Assembly (NCBI GenBank): GCA_905221605.1
Contig: CAJNDS010002241.1
Coordinates: 126,501 to 190,500, forward strand
DNA: 64,000 bases
Origin: Symbiodinium natans
Lineage: Eukaryota; Sar; Dinophyceae; Suessiales; Symbiodiniaceae
Direction: 5' to 3'
This document shows, piece after piece, positions 19,971-28,928 of this stretch. Each line of letters starts with the position of its first letter. Within the stretch, counting starts at the first letter, position 1. The notes under the pieces are model-generated. The model was given only the letters and a program-made list of their open reading frames with translations, was not told where the DNA came from and made no database searches. The translations under genes were made by a program, and so were the position numbers.

Positions 19971-20031
19971 GGTAGCCCAGTCAGCAACCTGGAACCGCCA
20001 AAAAATGGCAACGGGGTACCACTGGCCTACG
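19971..20031. mobile_element. MITE family B, copy 6, internally deleted
   Basis: Ends TTGGTAGCCCAG and GGTACCACTGGCCTAC are retained, but only about 60 bp long; the middle of the family core is missing. Confidence 0.7.
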
Positions 20032-20293
20032 AAGAACCAGTAGCCAGACGATCCCCCTAGTCAAGACGTCTCTCTGCCCTGAACCCCTGAACCCCGGCCC
20101 CCCGCGTACTAGGAGACTCAAGATGTGCTCTTAGGCCGGAATCAACCCATTTGAAGTAGGGTATACATTTCTTGTACCCCCAAAAGAACACCAGGTATAT
20201 GCACTCACCAATATCAAAAAGGAACCTAATATACACTCACCAATAACAGAAATATAAACCCTGTGTCATTTAGGGTTCAGGTTTTTGGGTTTA

Positions 20294-20452
20294 GAATCGC
20301 CCACCCTGGTCTCTTTGCAGTCCAAGAAGCAAGGTGCTGCGCCTGATCTCGGGCAAGGGGTACGCTGAGAACAAAGTCGGCGAAAAGGATGGTGGCGTTC
20401 AGGACCTGGCAGGGTGGGTTCAAGGGGTAGATGGGAGGATATACCTGATTCA
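20294..20452. CDS. Exon candidate, strand unresolved
   Basis: The minus frame reads VLNATILFADFVLSVPLARD then QAQHLASWTAKRPG after CTGCCAG. The plus frame reads KVLRLISGKGYAENKVGEKD after a pyrimidine-rich CTCTTTGCAG. Both have similar G/C third positions (62-65%). One of them is probably real. Confidence 0.4.
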
Positions 20453-20541
20453 ACCCTAATCCCTAACCCTAAACCCTAAACCCTAATCCCTAACCCTATA
20501 TCGCAAAACCTGCTACATAAACCCTGAAGCGTTGACCTGAC

Positions 20542-20637
20542 CTTGGCTTTGGGTGGGATACTCAGCTGGCTCCCGGGCAGTGTGGCCCAGGCCAGGCAAC
20601 GCTTAAATCCCAAGGTGGCGTCTTCCAGCAAGAGCAC
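20542..20637 (-). CDS. Exon of an unknown protein
   Basis: Exactly 32 codons in phase 0: VLLLEDATLGFKRCLAWATL then PGSQLSIPPKAK. Bounded by TACGCCAG|GTGC and CCAAG|GTCAGG. About 70% G/C at third positions. A very clean exon by all three criteria. Function unknown. Confidence 0.65.
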
Positions 20638-21321
20638 CTGGCGTAAGCCAGGGTTTAAGGTTAAGGGTTTAGGGTTTAGGGTTTTGGGATTAGGGTTTCG
20701 GGTTTAGGGTTTAGGGCACCCTTAACCCTAACTTTTTTGGGTTGGGGGGCGGCGGGTAATACCCTCAACATCTATAGGGTTACTAACCTGAAGAGACCAA
20801 CATGGTATATTGTGCTTGGTTGCCCGTAACCTCGGCTTGAAAAGGGTGCCCTTGTTTGCCCAAGGGTTTGTAAGTGAACCTAACCCCCCCCCCCAAAAAA
20901 AAAAAAAAAAAAGAAGAAAGGTACGACTACTACTATGCATCCTAGGTGTAGCTGCTCAAGGGAGCCCAGTGGCCCAGTGGCCTACGCCTACGACCATGTG
21001 CACGGCCCGCCTGTGCCAACTTGGCCTGAGGTGCAAATCGGACGAAGTACCTGGGCGGTTTTCGACCCGCGCAGCTTACGGGATGCCTCTTAAAGAGGCT
21101 TTTGGACGCTTGTAGGCCTTCTGTGCTAGCTTTCAGAGCTTCAGTTGGCTGCTTTCTTACCTACAGGCCCCTAAGTTAACCTAAGTCGTACCCGTTTCGC
21201 ATCGTCCACACTATCATTCTCCATAGGACTACAGGCTCGTACGTCGCAGCTTTTTAAGGTCGTAAGCGATAATCCCCTACAGGACGAAACCCACAAAGGA
21301 ATCACAAAAGGAGCCGTAAGA

Positions 21322-21441
21322 TCAGCCAAGGGGCTCGGTGGCCGGCAAGCCGGGATTCAGGCCGTGAATTGCAACTCGCGCCACTCGCGGCACTGTCATC
21401 CCACCGATCGGCACGGGCGACAAGGCTGTGTAAGTGGCTTC
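21322..21441 (-). CDS. 3'-terminal exon candidate
   Basis: The minus frame after AGCCAAG|GAAGCC reads EATYTALSPVPIGGMTVPRV then ARVAIHGLNPGLPATEPLG and stops at TGA, with about 72% G/C third positions. Sequence beyond the stop loses the bias, as expected for a 3' UTR. Confidence 0.6.
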   Translation of the reverse strand, partial: EATYTALSPVPIGGMTVPRVARVAIHGLNPGLPATEPLG

Positions 21442-21465
21442 CTTGGCTCCTATAGTAGAAATCCC

Positions 21466-21625
21466 AAACCCTAGACCCTAAACTAAACCCCAAACCCTAA
21501 CCCTAAACCCTAAACCCTAAACCCTAAACCCTAAACCCTAAACCCTAAACCCTAAACCCTAAACCCTAAACCCTAAACCCTAAACCCTAAACCCTAAACC
21601 CTAAACCCTAAACCCTAAGCCTAAG
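21466..21625 (-). repeat. ITR array, about 18 CCCTAAA units
   Basis: One of the longest uninterrupted CCCTAAA arrays; a few degenerate units at its left edge. Confidence 0.97.
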
Positions 21626-21673
21626 GGTCCATCTCAAGCTTGTAGACTTGAAAGCTTAGAACTATACATAAAT

Positions 21674-21790
21674 ATAGTAGAAGCCAAAAAGGTTGGAAAC
21701 TCAATAGCCTCAATCCCTAAGAGTAAAGTATAGGGAATCCCAGCACTGTCTGTCCTTAAAAAGGTTTCCAACTGTTGGGGGATTACTGTA
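21674..21790. mobile_element. MITE family H, copy 2
   Basis: Alignable with H1 over its whole length (GTAGAAGCC ... GGAATCCCAGCACT ... CCTTAAAAAGG ... TTACTGTA). The end equivalent to the CAG acceptor of H1 is changed to CTACTAT, so this copy could not use that site. Confidence 0.8.
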
Positions 21791-22005
21791 TGTGTGCCTG
21801 CATGCCTGCAGACATACAGTTAACAGTTGGCTTCAACCCTAGGGAACTGCTGGCCTTCTCTGAGCGTCTCCTACTTATGAGGGCAACCGGTAAGCAGGCC
21901 AACTCCCGCTATTGAGGAACGGCACCAAAGACCAAACACAATCCCCGATAGCTGGCAATCAACCCTAAACCCCAAACCCTACAGCCTAAACCCTGAACGT
22001 CAGCC

Positions 22006-22129
22006 TACTGTGCAGCCTTGGTTCTGTCCTCGGAGGGTCGATCGTCAGGTGCGTGCTTCGTGACTCGTGCGCAGCGGCGAAGAGCGAGAGTTGCCGCACA
22101 GTCTGATCTGCCCCGAGTACATAGCGGTC
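22006..22129 (-). CDS. Exon candidate with in-frame stop
   Basis: The minus frame begins after CTAAACCAG|G, so the acceptor uses a telomeric unit. It reads DRYVLGADQTVRQLSLFAAA then HESRSTHLTIDPPRTEPRLHS and stops at TAG; about 68% G/C third positions. A GC donor just before the stop (CCAAG|GCTGC) is an alternative. Confidence 0.6.
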
Positions 22130-22198
22130 CTGGTTTAGGGTTGAGGGTTTAGGGCCTAGGGTTTCATTCCCTCATTACCTAGAAAAGAACAAGGGGGA

Positions 22199-22289
22199 TT
22201 ACCTGGGACCCCCTTTTACCAGTTTTATGGGTTATACCTACTAATTAAGGGCAGTTTATACAAAACTAGGTTCGTGGAGTCCCAGGTAA
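22199..22289. mobile_element. MITE family F, copy 1
   Basis: Ends TTACCTGGGAC / GTCCCAGGTAA; inner segments shared with F2. About 91 bp. Confidence 0.8.
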
Positions 22290-22441
22290 ACCCTGTATAC
22301 CCTAGCAGCCCTATATACCCGCCTCCCCACCTCCCCCCCCCCGGCCGCTTCGGCACAAACCCGGTCCTGCGAAGGATCAAAAGGCAAGGACCTGCCAAGG
22401 CCACTGACCTCAACCAGCATTCCGAGACCAATGAGAGCTTA

Positions 22442-22509
22442 AGGCTTCCGAGGAATGACCCAATAGTAGTGCAGGGTACCATTTGGGGGTTCTACTTTTT
22501 GTGTCCTCC
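22442..22509. mobile_element. MITE family I, copy 2
   Basis: Shares GAATGACCCAATAGTAGTGC, GGGTACCATTTGGGGGTTCT and TCCTCCCA with I1 and I3. Confidence 0.65.
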
Positions 22510-22762
22510 CAGGAATCTGGGTGGTTCCTGTTTAGGGTTGAGGGTTTGCGGCCACATTCCCGACAACCTGCAGAGTTCTGTGGCGCGCTTGAAGCCTTTG
22601 ACTCTCAAGGCACCCCCCTAACCCCGTGAGGGAACGCAGGCGAACGCCTTTTGCACAACCCTGAGAATTGAGCCCTCCTTAAACGTTAAGGGTTGAGAGT
22701 TTGTAGGGTTTGGGGCTTCAGGAACTACAGGGCTTATAGGGATTATTAGATTATCAGGTTCG

Positions 22763-22882
22763 TAGGGTTTAGGGTTTAGGGTTTAGGGTTTAGGGTTTAG
22801 GGTTTAGGGTTTAGGGTTTAGGGTTTAGGGTTTAGGGTTTAGGGTTTAGGGTTTAGGGTTTAGGGTTTAGGGTTTAGGGTTC
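22763..22882 (+). repeat. ITR array, about 17 TTTAGGG units
   Basis: Perfect TTTAGGG array directly preceding (on plus) the exon candidate 22889-22943. Confidence 0.97.
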
Positions 22883-22888
22883 AGGGAC

Positions 22889-22943
22889 CTCATACTTCCC
22901 TGGATCGTAGGAGAACTTCGGGGTGCCCTTCAACAGCTCGAAG
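22889..22943 (-). CDS. Short exon, unknown protein
   Basis: The minus frame FELLKGTPKFSYDPGKYE, about 85% G/C third positions, sits between CAACCGCAG|C and GAG|GTCCCTGAACCC. The 5' splice site and the start of the intron are telomeric repeat. Confidence 0.6.
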
Positions 22944-23073
22944 CTGCGGTTGAGGGGTTTATAGGCATTGCTTTACAAGAGCTGCCCGCAAAACCCAAAA
23001 CCCAAAACCCAAAACCCAAAACCCAAAACCCAAAACCCTAAACCCTAAACCCTAAACCCTAAACCCTAAACCC

Positions 23074-23156
23074 CTGCCATGATTGAAGAGATCGCCACCT
23101 CGAGAGCCTGGAGCTCCCCCCGCGAGCACGCAAAGAGCATGCCCTGCATAGCCTGG
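23074..23156 (-). CDS. Exon candidate, strand less certain
   Basis: The minus frame AMQGMLFACSRGELQALEVA then ISSIMA has about 76% G/C third positions. The plus frame (EEIATSRAWSSPREHAKS) is also open with similar bias. Both ends are ITRs. Confidence 0.4.
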
Positions 23157-23161
23157 CTTTG

Positions 23162-23273
23162 GTTTAGGGTTTAGGGTTTAGGGTTTAGGGTTTAGGGTTT
23201 AGGGTTTAGGGTTTAGGGTTTAGGGTTTAGGGTTTAGGGTTTAGGGTTTAGGGTTTAGGGTTTAGGGTTTAGG
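23162..23273 (+). repeat. ITR array, about 16 TTTAGGG units
   Basis: Perfect TTTAGGG array. Confidence 0.97.
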
Positions 23274-23276
23274 GCC

Positions 23277-23352
23277 CTCATATTCCCTTAGAGGATCTTT
23301 AAAAAGGGCCCCCTCAAGGGTACGAGCTTAGGGGTCCAGGCAAAGTCCCATG
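23277..23352. repeat. Dispersed repeat family L, copy 2
   Basis: Ordered blocks GGATCTTTAAAAAGGG and CTTAGGGGTCCA shared with 10228-10325. Confidence 0.6.
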
Positions 23353-23749
23353 ATTTGATGCTTACGGGTTAGGCTGGTTTGGGGGGATTTCGGGAGGTTT
23401 CGGGGGTTTAGGGGGTTTAGGCTTTAAGGGCGGTTTAGGGGGTTTAGGGTTTTAGACTCAGGGCTGGGGTAGCAAGGCTTAGACAGGGTAAACCCGAAAC
23501 CCAAAACCCTATAAACCCTAAAACCTGTCAACTCTGTAATCCCTAAACCCCAAACCCTATAAACCCCAAGCCCTAAGCCCTAAGCCCTAAACCCTAAACC
23601 CTAAACCCTAAACCCTAAACCCTAAGCCCTATTCTTTTTAAGGCTTGCATGCTGTAGGCTTGGCTTTGAGGCTTTGCGGCTTGAAGAGTCAAGCCCAGGG
23701 TTGAGGCTTGCAAAGATGGGCCTTACGTCCAAGGTCTAGGGTGTAGGGT

Positions 23750-23845
23750 TTATAGGGTTTATAGGGTTTATAGGGTTTAGGGTTTAGGGTTTAGGGTTTA
23801 GGGTTTAGGGTTTAGGGTTTAGGGTTTAGGGTTTAGGGTTGAGGG
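23750..23845 (+). repeat. ITR array with TTTATAGGG start
   Basis: Three 9-mer TTTATAGGG units followed by about 10 TTTAGGG units. Confidence 0.95.
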
Positions 23846-24240
23846 CTTAGGGAACCCAAAGCACCGAATGCACTTGGAACATGATTTTAAGGCGGGAAAT
23901 GTTGCGACGCAACTTGTGCTACACAAAAACACAGATGGACTATTGAGCCTCCTCCTAAGTTAGGGTCGAAGAACATGTTGCTAGAATGAAGACCAACCGG
24001 TATGTTAAGGTTGTTATTCTTTCAACTCATGCTGTCATGCCTTCACAAGCCCCCAACCCTAAACCCTAAACCCTAAACCCTAAACCCCAAACCCCAAACC
24101 CTAAACCCTAAAGCCCAAAACCCCCTAAAAGCCCCATAAACAATTGGGGCTTCCGGGATGGAAGTTGGGGCTTGCAAGATCGAAGGGGCCGTGCTTGCCA
24201 ACGCCAAAGACAGCGCAAAGAAACACCCGGGCCACACCAG

Positions 24241-24353
24241 GAAACCAGCCTCGGCAGCTGGGGTTTAGGGTTTCGGGTTTAGGGTTTAGGCTGCCATGCA
24301 CCCAGACGAATGTGGTTTAGGGTTTAGGGAAACCTGCCTCGGCGCAGCTAGGC
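24241..24353 (+). repeat. ITR cluster flanked by a 23-25 bp duplication
   Basis: GAAACCAGCCTCGGCAGCTG before and GAAACCTGCCTCGGCGCAGC after two short TTTAGGG arrays and a 30-bp unique piece. On the minus strand the segment could be removed as GC-AG (CCGAG|GCAGG ... GCCGAG|GCTGG). The left flank is open in several frames on both strands. Confidence 0.65.
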
Positions 24354-24458
24354 CCAGTTCGGGTTTATAGGGTTTAGGGTTTATAGGGTTCAGGGTTTCG
24401 GGTTTAACTAGGGTTTAGGATTTGTTTAGGGTTGGGGGTTTCGGGTTTCGGGTTTAGG

Positions 24459-24526
24459 TTGATCCAGAAAAGAACCCAATAGTAGTACAGGGTACTACCA
24501 TTGGGGTTCTGTTTTTGGATCCTCTC
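24459..24526. mobile_element. MITE family I, copy 3
   Basis: GATCCAGAAAAGAACCCAAT and TTTGGATCCTC form the arms; the AGTAGTACAGGGTAC core matches I1 and I2. Confidence 0.65.
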
Positions 24527-24549
24527 AAACCCAACCCCAAACCCTAAAC

Positions 24550-24646
24550 CTCAAGATGTTTGCGCCCCCAGAAGCGTGTGAGCTGGTGAGCTGATGGACA
24601 CGCTGCCGTTGCCAGACCACATCCCTGAGCAAGGCAAACGGAGCAC
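24550..24646 (-). CDS. Exon, unknown protein
   Basis: The minus frame APFALLRDVVWQRQRVHQLT then SSHASGGANIL lies between CCTTGCAG|G and TTGAG|GTTTAGGG. The donor GT is the first base pair of a telomeric unit. About 68% G/C third positions. Confidence 0.6.
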
Positions 24647-25538
24647 CTGCAAGGGACATTCCTGTATGGTTGGGGTTTAGGGGTTAGCGGTTAGGGTTCA
24701 GGGTTCAGGGTTCAGGGTTCAGGGTTCAGGGTTCAGGGTTTAGGGTTTAGGGTTTAGGGTTTAGGGTTTAGGGTTTAGGGTTTAGGGTCGGGTTTTGGAT
24801 TTACGGCCTGGGGTTCAGGGTCTACGGTTTCGGGTTGGAGGTTTGTGCTTTTTTTGCGGTTTTGGGCGGGCAGCTCAGGGAGTCTAGTAGCTTTCCGGCG
24901 CCAACATCGCCAAATTAAAGTGGCTTCATATTTCGTATTTCGACTTCGGGGCAGGCTTTAGGGTTCAAGGGTTTAGGGTTTAGGGCCTTTAGGGTACAGT
25001 ATAGGGCGAGGCAGGGGCAGGGGGGCGCTGGCGGGAAACCTTCATTGGCCACATTTAGTTCAGTATAAATGTCGCGAGCGTGATGACTACCATAAAATGG
25101 AAGTTACTCTAAACCCTAAACCCTAAACCCTAAACCCTAAACCCTAAACCCTGTATACGTTGGAGGCCACCGCAGCGCTTCGTGCGGGCTGGGCTAAGGA
25201 ACGGCCCTGAGCCCGAAGGCACCCTCAGCCCGAACCCCCTTAACGCATACCCAAAGCAAAACTCACCCAAACTCCTACAAACCCAAACCCTAAGCCCGAT
25301 CTAAACCCCCAAAGTCTCAAACAAATGATGGCCCCCCTCTGATGGGTCTTAAACCCCAAACCCTAAACCCTAAACCCTAAATCCTAAATCCTAAACCCTA
25401 AACCCAAACCCTGAAAGCCTGGCCTTCTGTCTTCGCCTCGGTGGACCCTTCGGCGCGGACCTGGCGACCTTCGCGGCCGGCTGCCAACACCTGCAAGGCT
25501 TAGGGTTTAGGGTTTAGGGTGTTTAGGGTTTATAGGGT

Positions 25539-25614
25539 TTAGGGTTTAGGGTTTAGGGTTGAGGGTTGAGGGTTGAGGGTTGAGGGTGGAGGGTTGAGGG
25601 TTGAGGGTTCAGGG
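25539..25614 (+). repeat. ITR changing to TTGAGGG units
   Basis: TTTAGGG units followed by several consecutive TTGAGGG units, then TTCAGGG. Confidence 0.92.
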
Positions 25615-25621
25615 TTCAGAC

Positions 25622-25742
25622 CCGGGAGGTACAAAGCACCCCAACATCTACATGCGGCCTCCTCCCATTGCACGAACATCCATTCGAAGGCGGGGTCTTT
25701 CGCATCTTCTCCAAGTCTCGCGCTCTGTGTCAACATGGCCTC
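25622..25742 (-). CDS. Exon, unknown protein
   Basis: The minus frame reads EAMLTQSARLGEDAKDPAFE then WMFVQWEEAACRCWGALYLP. Bounded by AGCTCAG|GAGG and CCCGG|GTCTGAACCC, again with a telomere-like intron start. The translation loses protein character immediately inside the repeat. Confidence 0.6.
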
Positions 25743-25823
25743 CTGAGCTGAGATATCAGGGTTTAGGTTTAGGGTTTAGGGTTTAGGGTTTAGAGTTTAG
25801 AGTTTAGGGTTTAAGGTTTAGGG

Positions 25824-25917
25824 GTAGTTACATGGTCCCTTCATATGGGCCCTTGATAGGGGACCCCCGTACTGCCCAACCCAAGGGCGCATATTCAGGG
25901 CCCATCTAACTACCCTT
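25824..25917. mobile_element. MITE family D, copy 2 (short form)
   Basis: GTAGTTACATGGTCCCTT and GGGCCCATCTAACTACCC are inverted ends; about 94 bp, lacking part of the middle present in D3-D6. Confidence 0.8.
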
Positions 25918-26149
25918 AGAGTGCAGGGATGAGGGTGCTCGGTTTAGACTTTGGGGACTTTGTTTGACGAGCAGCCTCCTCCATAAGGATCAGGCGGAGT
26001 TTCGCTTCAGGTTAGGATTTAGGGAATGTAGGGTTTAAGGCTTCAAGTTTGTTGGGGCTTGTGTTAGCCTAGGTTCTCCAGAGAAAGAAGGGGGCCTTTC
26101 CCCCCCCTCTGACCTGTGAATGTCTAAATGAATCATAGCCAGTAGCATG

Positions 26150-26870
26150 TCAAGATAAGGCCGTAAGATATGAAATTGTCTGCAGGAGATTGACCACATT
26201 TCCAATTAAACGGACAAGTGGAAACCACAAGTGCGGACCAAAGCCATTGAGCCTGTGATCGGATGGCTTACTTTATGAACCAGAATGACGTTGAAGGACT
26301 TCTCGAAACACAAGATTGGACGAACACCGCATGAGTCCTTTTCGGTACTACATGTAGAGGAATACGTGCAATACACATGCTTCCAAATCAGTATCTGGAT
26401 GTCAGAACTGACAGATGGAAGCCGAACTGAACTCGAAGAGGATGTAGTTAGATAATTGCCAAACGCAACCTTTCTGTGGAAATCTTCACACATCTCGAAG
26501 TCCTAAGCCGAAAATTTTCACCCCACCCGAACCCCAAACCCGAAACCTCCTGCACTCTCATAGACCCCAATGGCCCGAATGCCCTAAGTGCGATACACCC
26601 TAAACCCTAAACCCTAAAGCCTAGATTCTACAACTCCAGGCCCCAAAGCCCCTCAATCCCTAAAGGCACCAAAGGCCGCCTAAACTCAAATGTCTACAGA
26701 ATTAGGCCGTACAAGCGCCTACCCCACAGCCCTAAATCTCAAATGTCTCCAATTATAGGCCACGCCTCTAAGCCCTGAAGGACATAAAGGCCTAAACCAA
26801 ACATTGCTACAATATTAGATGGCTTTTTGAGCTCATATAGGGATTACAGGATTTGTCGGGCTTTAATGGC
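26150..26870. other. Low-ITR stretch without a supported gene
   Basis: A 95-codon minus frame (26206-26493) has no third-position bias. The rest is degenerate CCCTAAA-like sequence. Nothing firm is seen. Confidence 0.5.
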
Positions 26871-26937
26871 ATAGGGAATGAAGGAATGAGGTACCCTGTA
26901 TATTTCCGTAGAGGGTATCTTTTGGGCCCTAATTCCC

Positions 26938-27681
26938 TCATGTAGATTGGCATAAGAACCAACATGCTCTGAAGCGATACGGCCTACCCTTTTGGGCGGC
27001 TTGAGAGTTTTGTTCCCACCTCACCCCCGTGCATGCAACAGGATTGCGCTGCACACATCGGAGGGAACGCGCCGGTCTTAAGGGAAACCGGCACAGGACT
27101 TTTGCAGAAACGTGATTGAGGAAGCACATAACTTCTACACCCCCCTCTTCAGAGATTACGTTCTGCTGGCATGGCACGTCTGTCTCATGGCCCGGAGGTG
27201 TGAGCCACCTTGCCCCCGTAGTTAGGCGCTCATGAGTTACAGACAACCTTTTTTTTTTGCACAGCCACGTTTGTGACTGGTCCGAGCTTTTGACTACTCG
27301 GGCGGCATGTGAGAGTTTACTACCCCCCTCACTTGGGCAAGCGCGTGAGAGTTTACTGCCCCCCTCACTTGGGCAAGCGCGTGAGAGTTTACGGCCCCCC
27401 TCACTTGGGCAAGCGTGTGAGAGTTTACTGCCCCCCTCACTTGGGCAAGCGGCCTCACAGCTGCATGAAGCGAGCTCATGCGGCTGATAACCTGTAGATT
27501 GGCATAAGAACCAACATGCTCTGAAGCGATACGGCCTACCCTTTTGGGCGGCTTGAGAGTTTTGTTCCCACCTCACCCCCGTGCATGCAACAGGATTGCG
27601 CTGCACACATCGGAGGGAACGCGCCGGTCTTAAGGGAAACCGGCACAGGACTTTTGCAGAAACGTGATTGAGGAAGCACAT
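26938..27681 (-). CDS. Read-through ORF spanning the TRIM
   Basis: A 247-codon open frame starting in the 5' LTR, passing through the interior and the four 12-residue repeats, and ending just past the 3' LTR. LTR-derived parts repeat at each end. It may be fortuitous: TRIMs do not normally encode a protein. However, an open frame of this length, including a repeat in frame, is unusual for the window. Confidence 0.3.
   Translation of the reverse strand: MCFLNHVSAKVLCRFPLRPARSLRCVQRNPVACTGVRWEQNSQAAQKGRPYRFRACWFLCQSTGYQPHELASCSCEAACPSEGGSKLSHACPSEGGRKLSRACPSEGGSKLSRACPSEGGSKLSHAARVVKSSDQSQTWLCKKKRLSVTHERLTTGARWLTPPGHETDVPCQQNVISEEGGVEVMCFLNHVSAKVLCRFPLRPARSLRCVQRNPVACTGVRWEQNSQAAQKGRPYRFRACWFLCQST
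26941..27139 (-). repeat. TRIM 3' LTR
   Basis: 199 bp, identical to 27493-27691 over its full length; TG...CA ends within the 5-bp inverted repeat TGTAG/CTACA. Confidence 0.93.
27140..27150 (-). other. TRIM polypurine tract
   Basis: On the minus strand GAAGAGGGGGG lies directly before the 3' LTR, the expected position for plus-strand priming. Confidence 0.85.
27309..27452 (-). repeat. 36-bp tandem repeat, four units, in the TRIM interior
   Basis: Units begin at 27309, 27345, 27381 and 27417, with a few substitutions. The period is a multiple of three. In the minus frame each unit encodes a 12-residue repeat of the form CPSEGGSKLSHA. Confidence 0.95.
27480..27492 (-). other. TRIM primer-binding site
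   Basis: On the minus strand the 5' LTR is followed directly by GGTTATCAGCCGC, close to the TGGTATCAGAGC site complementary to initiator methionine tRNA used by many LTR elements. Confidence 0.75.
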
Positions 27682-27691
27682 AACTTCTACA
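27493..27691 (-). repeat. TRIM 5' LTR
   Basis: Identical to 26941-27139. The element reads away from this LTR on the minus strand. Confidence 0.93.
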
Positions 27692-27742
27692 CCTCATTCC
27701 CTACTAAGAACCAGGGGGACAATTTTAGGCCACGCCTCAAGG

Positions 27743-28031
27743 ACCCTAAACCCTAAACCCTCAACCCTAAACCCTAAAACCCTAACCCCTAAACCCTAAA
27801 CCCTAAAATCCTAAAACCCTAAAACCCTAAATCCTAAACCCTAAAACCCTAAACCCTAAACCCTAAAACCCTAAAACCCTAAACCCTAAACCCTAACCCC
27901 CTAAACCCCTAAAACCCTAAACCCTAAAACCCTAAACCCTAAAACCCTAAACCCTAAACCCTAAACCCTAAACCCTAAAACCCTAAACCCTAAACCCTAA
28001 AACCCTAAACCCTAAACCCTAAACCCTAAAC
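27743..28031 (-). repeat. Long ITR, CCCTAAA and CCCTAAAA mixed
   Basis: About 40 units over 289 bp with mixed 7-mers and 8-mers (an extra A) plus a few CCCCTAAA units. The mixture suggests slippage or error-prone extension. Confidence 0.95.
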
Positions 28032-28069
28032 TATAGGCCAGGCCACTAAGCCCTGAGGCTTCAGCTTGA

Positions 28070-28125
28070 CCTTCGCAGCTTCGATCTCCGCCTCGGTGCC
28101 GGCCTCCCGGTCAGCTTTCCACACA
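28070..28125 (-). CDS. Exon adjoining a MITE
   Basis: The minus frame VWKADREAGTEAEIEAAK, about 83% G/C third positions, is bounded by CCCAAGTAG|T and GCGAAG|GTCAAG. The upstream AG is the base pair just after the TA flank of MITE E2, so a MITE end forms the 3' end of the intron. Confidence 0.6.
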
Positions 28126-28128
28126 CTA

Positions 28129-28168
28129 CTTGGGAGGTTCATGGTACTTATGAAGCAGTTATGACTGT
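28129..28168. mobile_element. MITE family E, copy 2, truncated by an ITR
   Basis: Left end CTTGGGAGGTTCATGGTACT with the TA flank at 28127-28128. The element stops after about 40 bp and a TTTAGGG array begins. Confidence 0.75.
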
Positions 28169-28606
28169 AGGGTTTAGGGTTTAGGGTTTAGGGTTTAGGG
28201 TTTGGGGTTTAGGGCTTAAGTTTCATAGTACAGGCTTTAGGGCGTTGTGGTTTGGAGGGTTGTCAGAGCGCCCGGGGCGGTTTTGTGGCTTGGCATAAGG
28301 CTTTTTAGGTGCAGGGTTTAGGGTTTGGTGTTTAGGGTTTAGTGTTTAGGGTTTAGTGGTGGAGTGCGGGGTTTATGGTCCAGTGTGCGGGGGCGAGATT
28401 AATTACGATGCTAAGTGTGGGGCCGTGGCCCGCCCTGCCCTCAAACCCTAACCCTCAACCCTAGTTGCGTTTACACCCACCCCGCGAAACCCTAAACCCT
28501 GAACCCCCAAGCCTAAACCCTGAACCCTAAACCCTAAGCATTAAACCCTACTAGTAAACCCAAAACCTTAAAGCCTAAACCCTAAAATCCTACACCCTGC
28601 CTTGAC

Positions 28607-28675
28607 CCGCAGAAGTAGGTTCATAATCGGGCCAAGGAGGGCCGTGGCCACGAGGATCAAGAAGCCTGTGGTTGG
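28607..28675 (-). CDS. Exon candidate with a membrane segment
   Basis: The minus frame TTGFLILVATALLGPIMNLL has the length and hydrophobicity of a transmembrane helix; about 77% G/C third positions. Ends at CTTCTGCGG|GTCAAG. The plus frame is open too (SRFIIGPRRAVATRIKKP), which lowers confidence. Confidence 0.45.
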
Positions 28676-28872
28676 GGGTTTGAGGGGCTTTAAGGATTTC
28701 CGACTTAGGGTTTAGGGTTAAGGGTTTATAAGTTTATAAGTTTGGGTTAAGGGGTAAGGGTTAAGGTTTCAGGGTTTAGGCTTAGGGTTTAGGGTTTTGG
28801 GGTGCGAAGGTGGAGAGATCGGGTCTTGAGGTTTTGAGATTAAGGTTTTAGGGTTTAGGGTTTCCTGCCTCG

Positions 28873-28874
<2 letters not shown>

Positions 28875-28928
<54 letters not shown>
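28875..28928. repeat. GT microsatellite
   Basis: (GT)n with one C interruption. Confidence 0.97.

Larger units (their letters stand above)
26941..27691 (-). mobile_element. TRIM: miniature LTR retrotransposon, complete
   Basis: 751 bp: two identical 199-bp LTRs, a 353-bp internal region, 5-bp target duplication CCTCA on both sides (26936-26940, 27692-27696). LTRs start TGTAG and end CTACA. Orientation is minus: the primer-binding site adjoins the LTR at 27492 and the polypurine tract adjoins the LTR at 27140. No gag, protease, RT or integrase is encoded, so it must move in trans. Identical LTRs point to recent insertion. Confidence 0.92.
26872..27703. mobile_element. MITE interrupted by a TRIM
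   Basis: The left arm TAGGGAATGAAGGAATGAGG (26872-26891) is matched by an inverted right arm that is split: ATTCCCTCA before the TRIM and TTCCCTA after it. Removing the TRIM and one CCTCA gives an approximately 76-bp fold-back. Confidence 0.6.
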
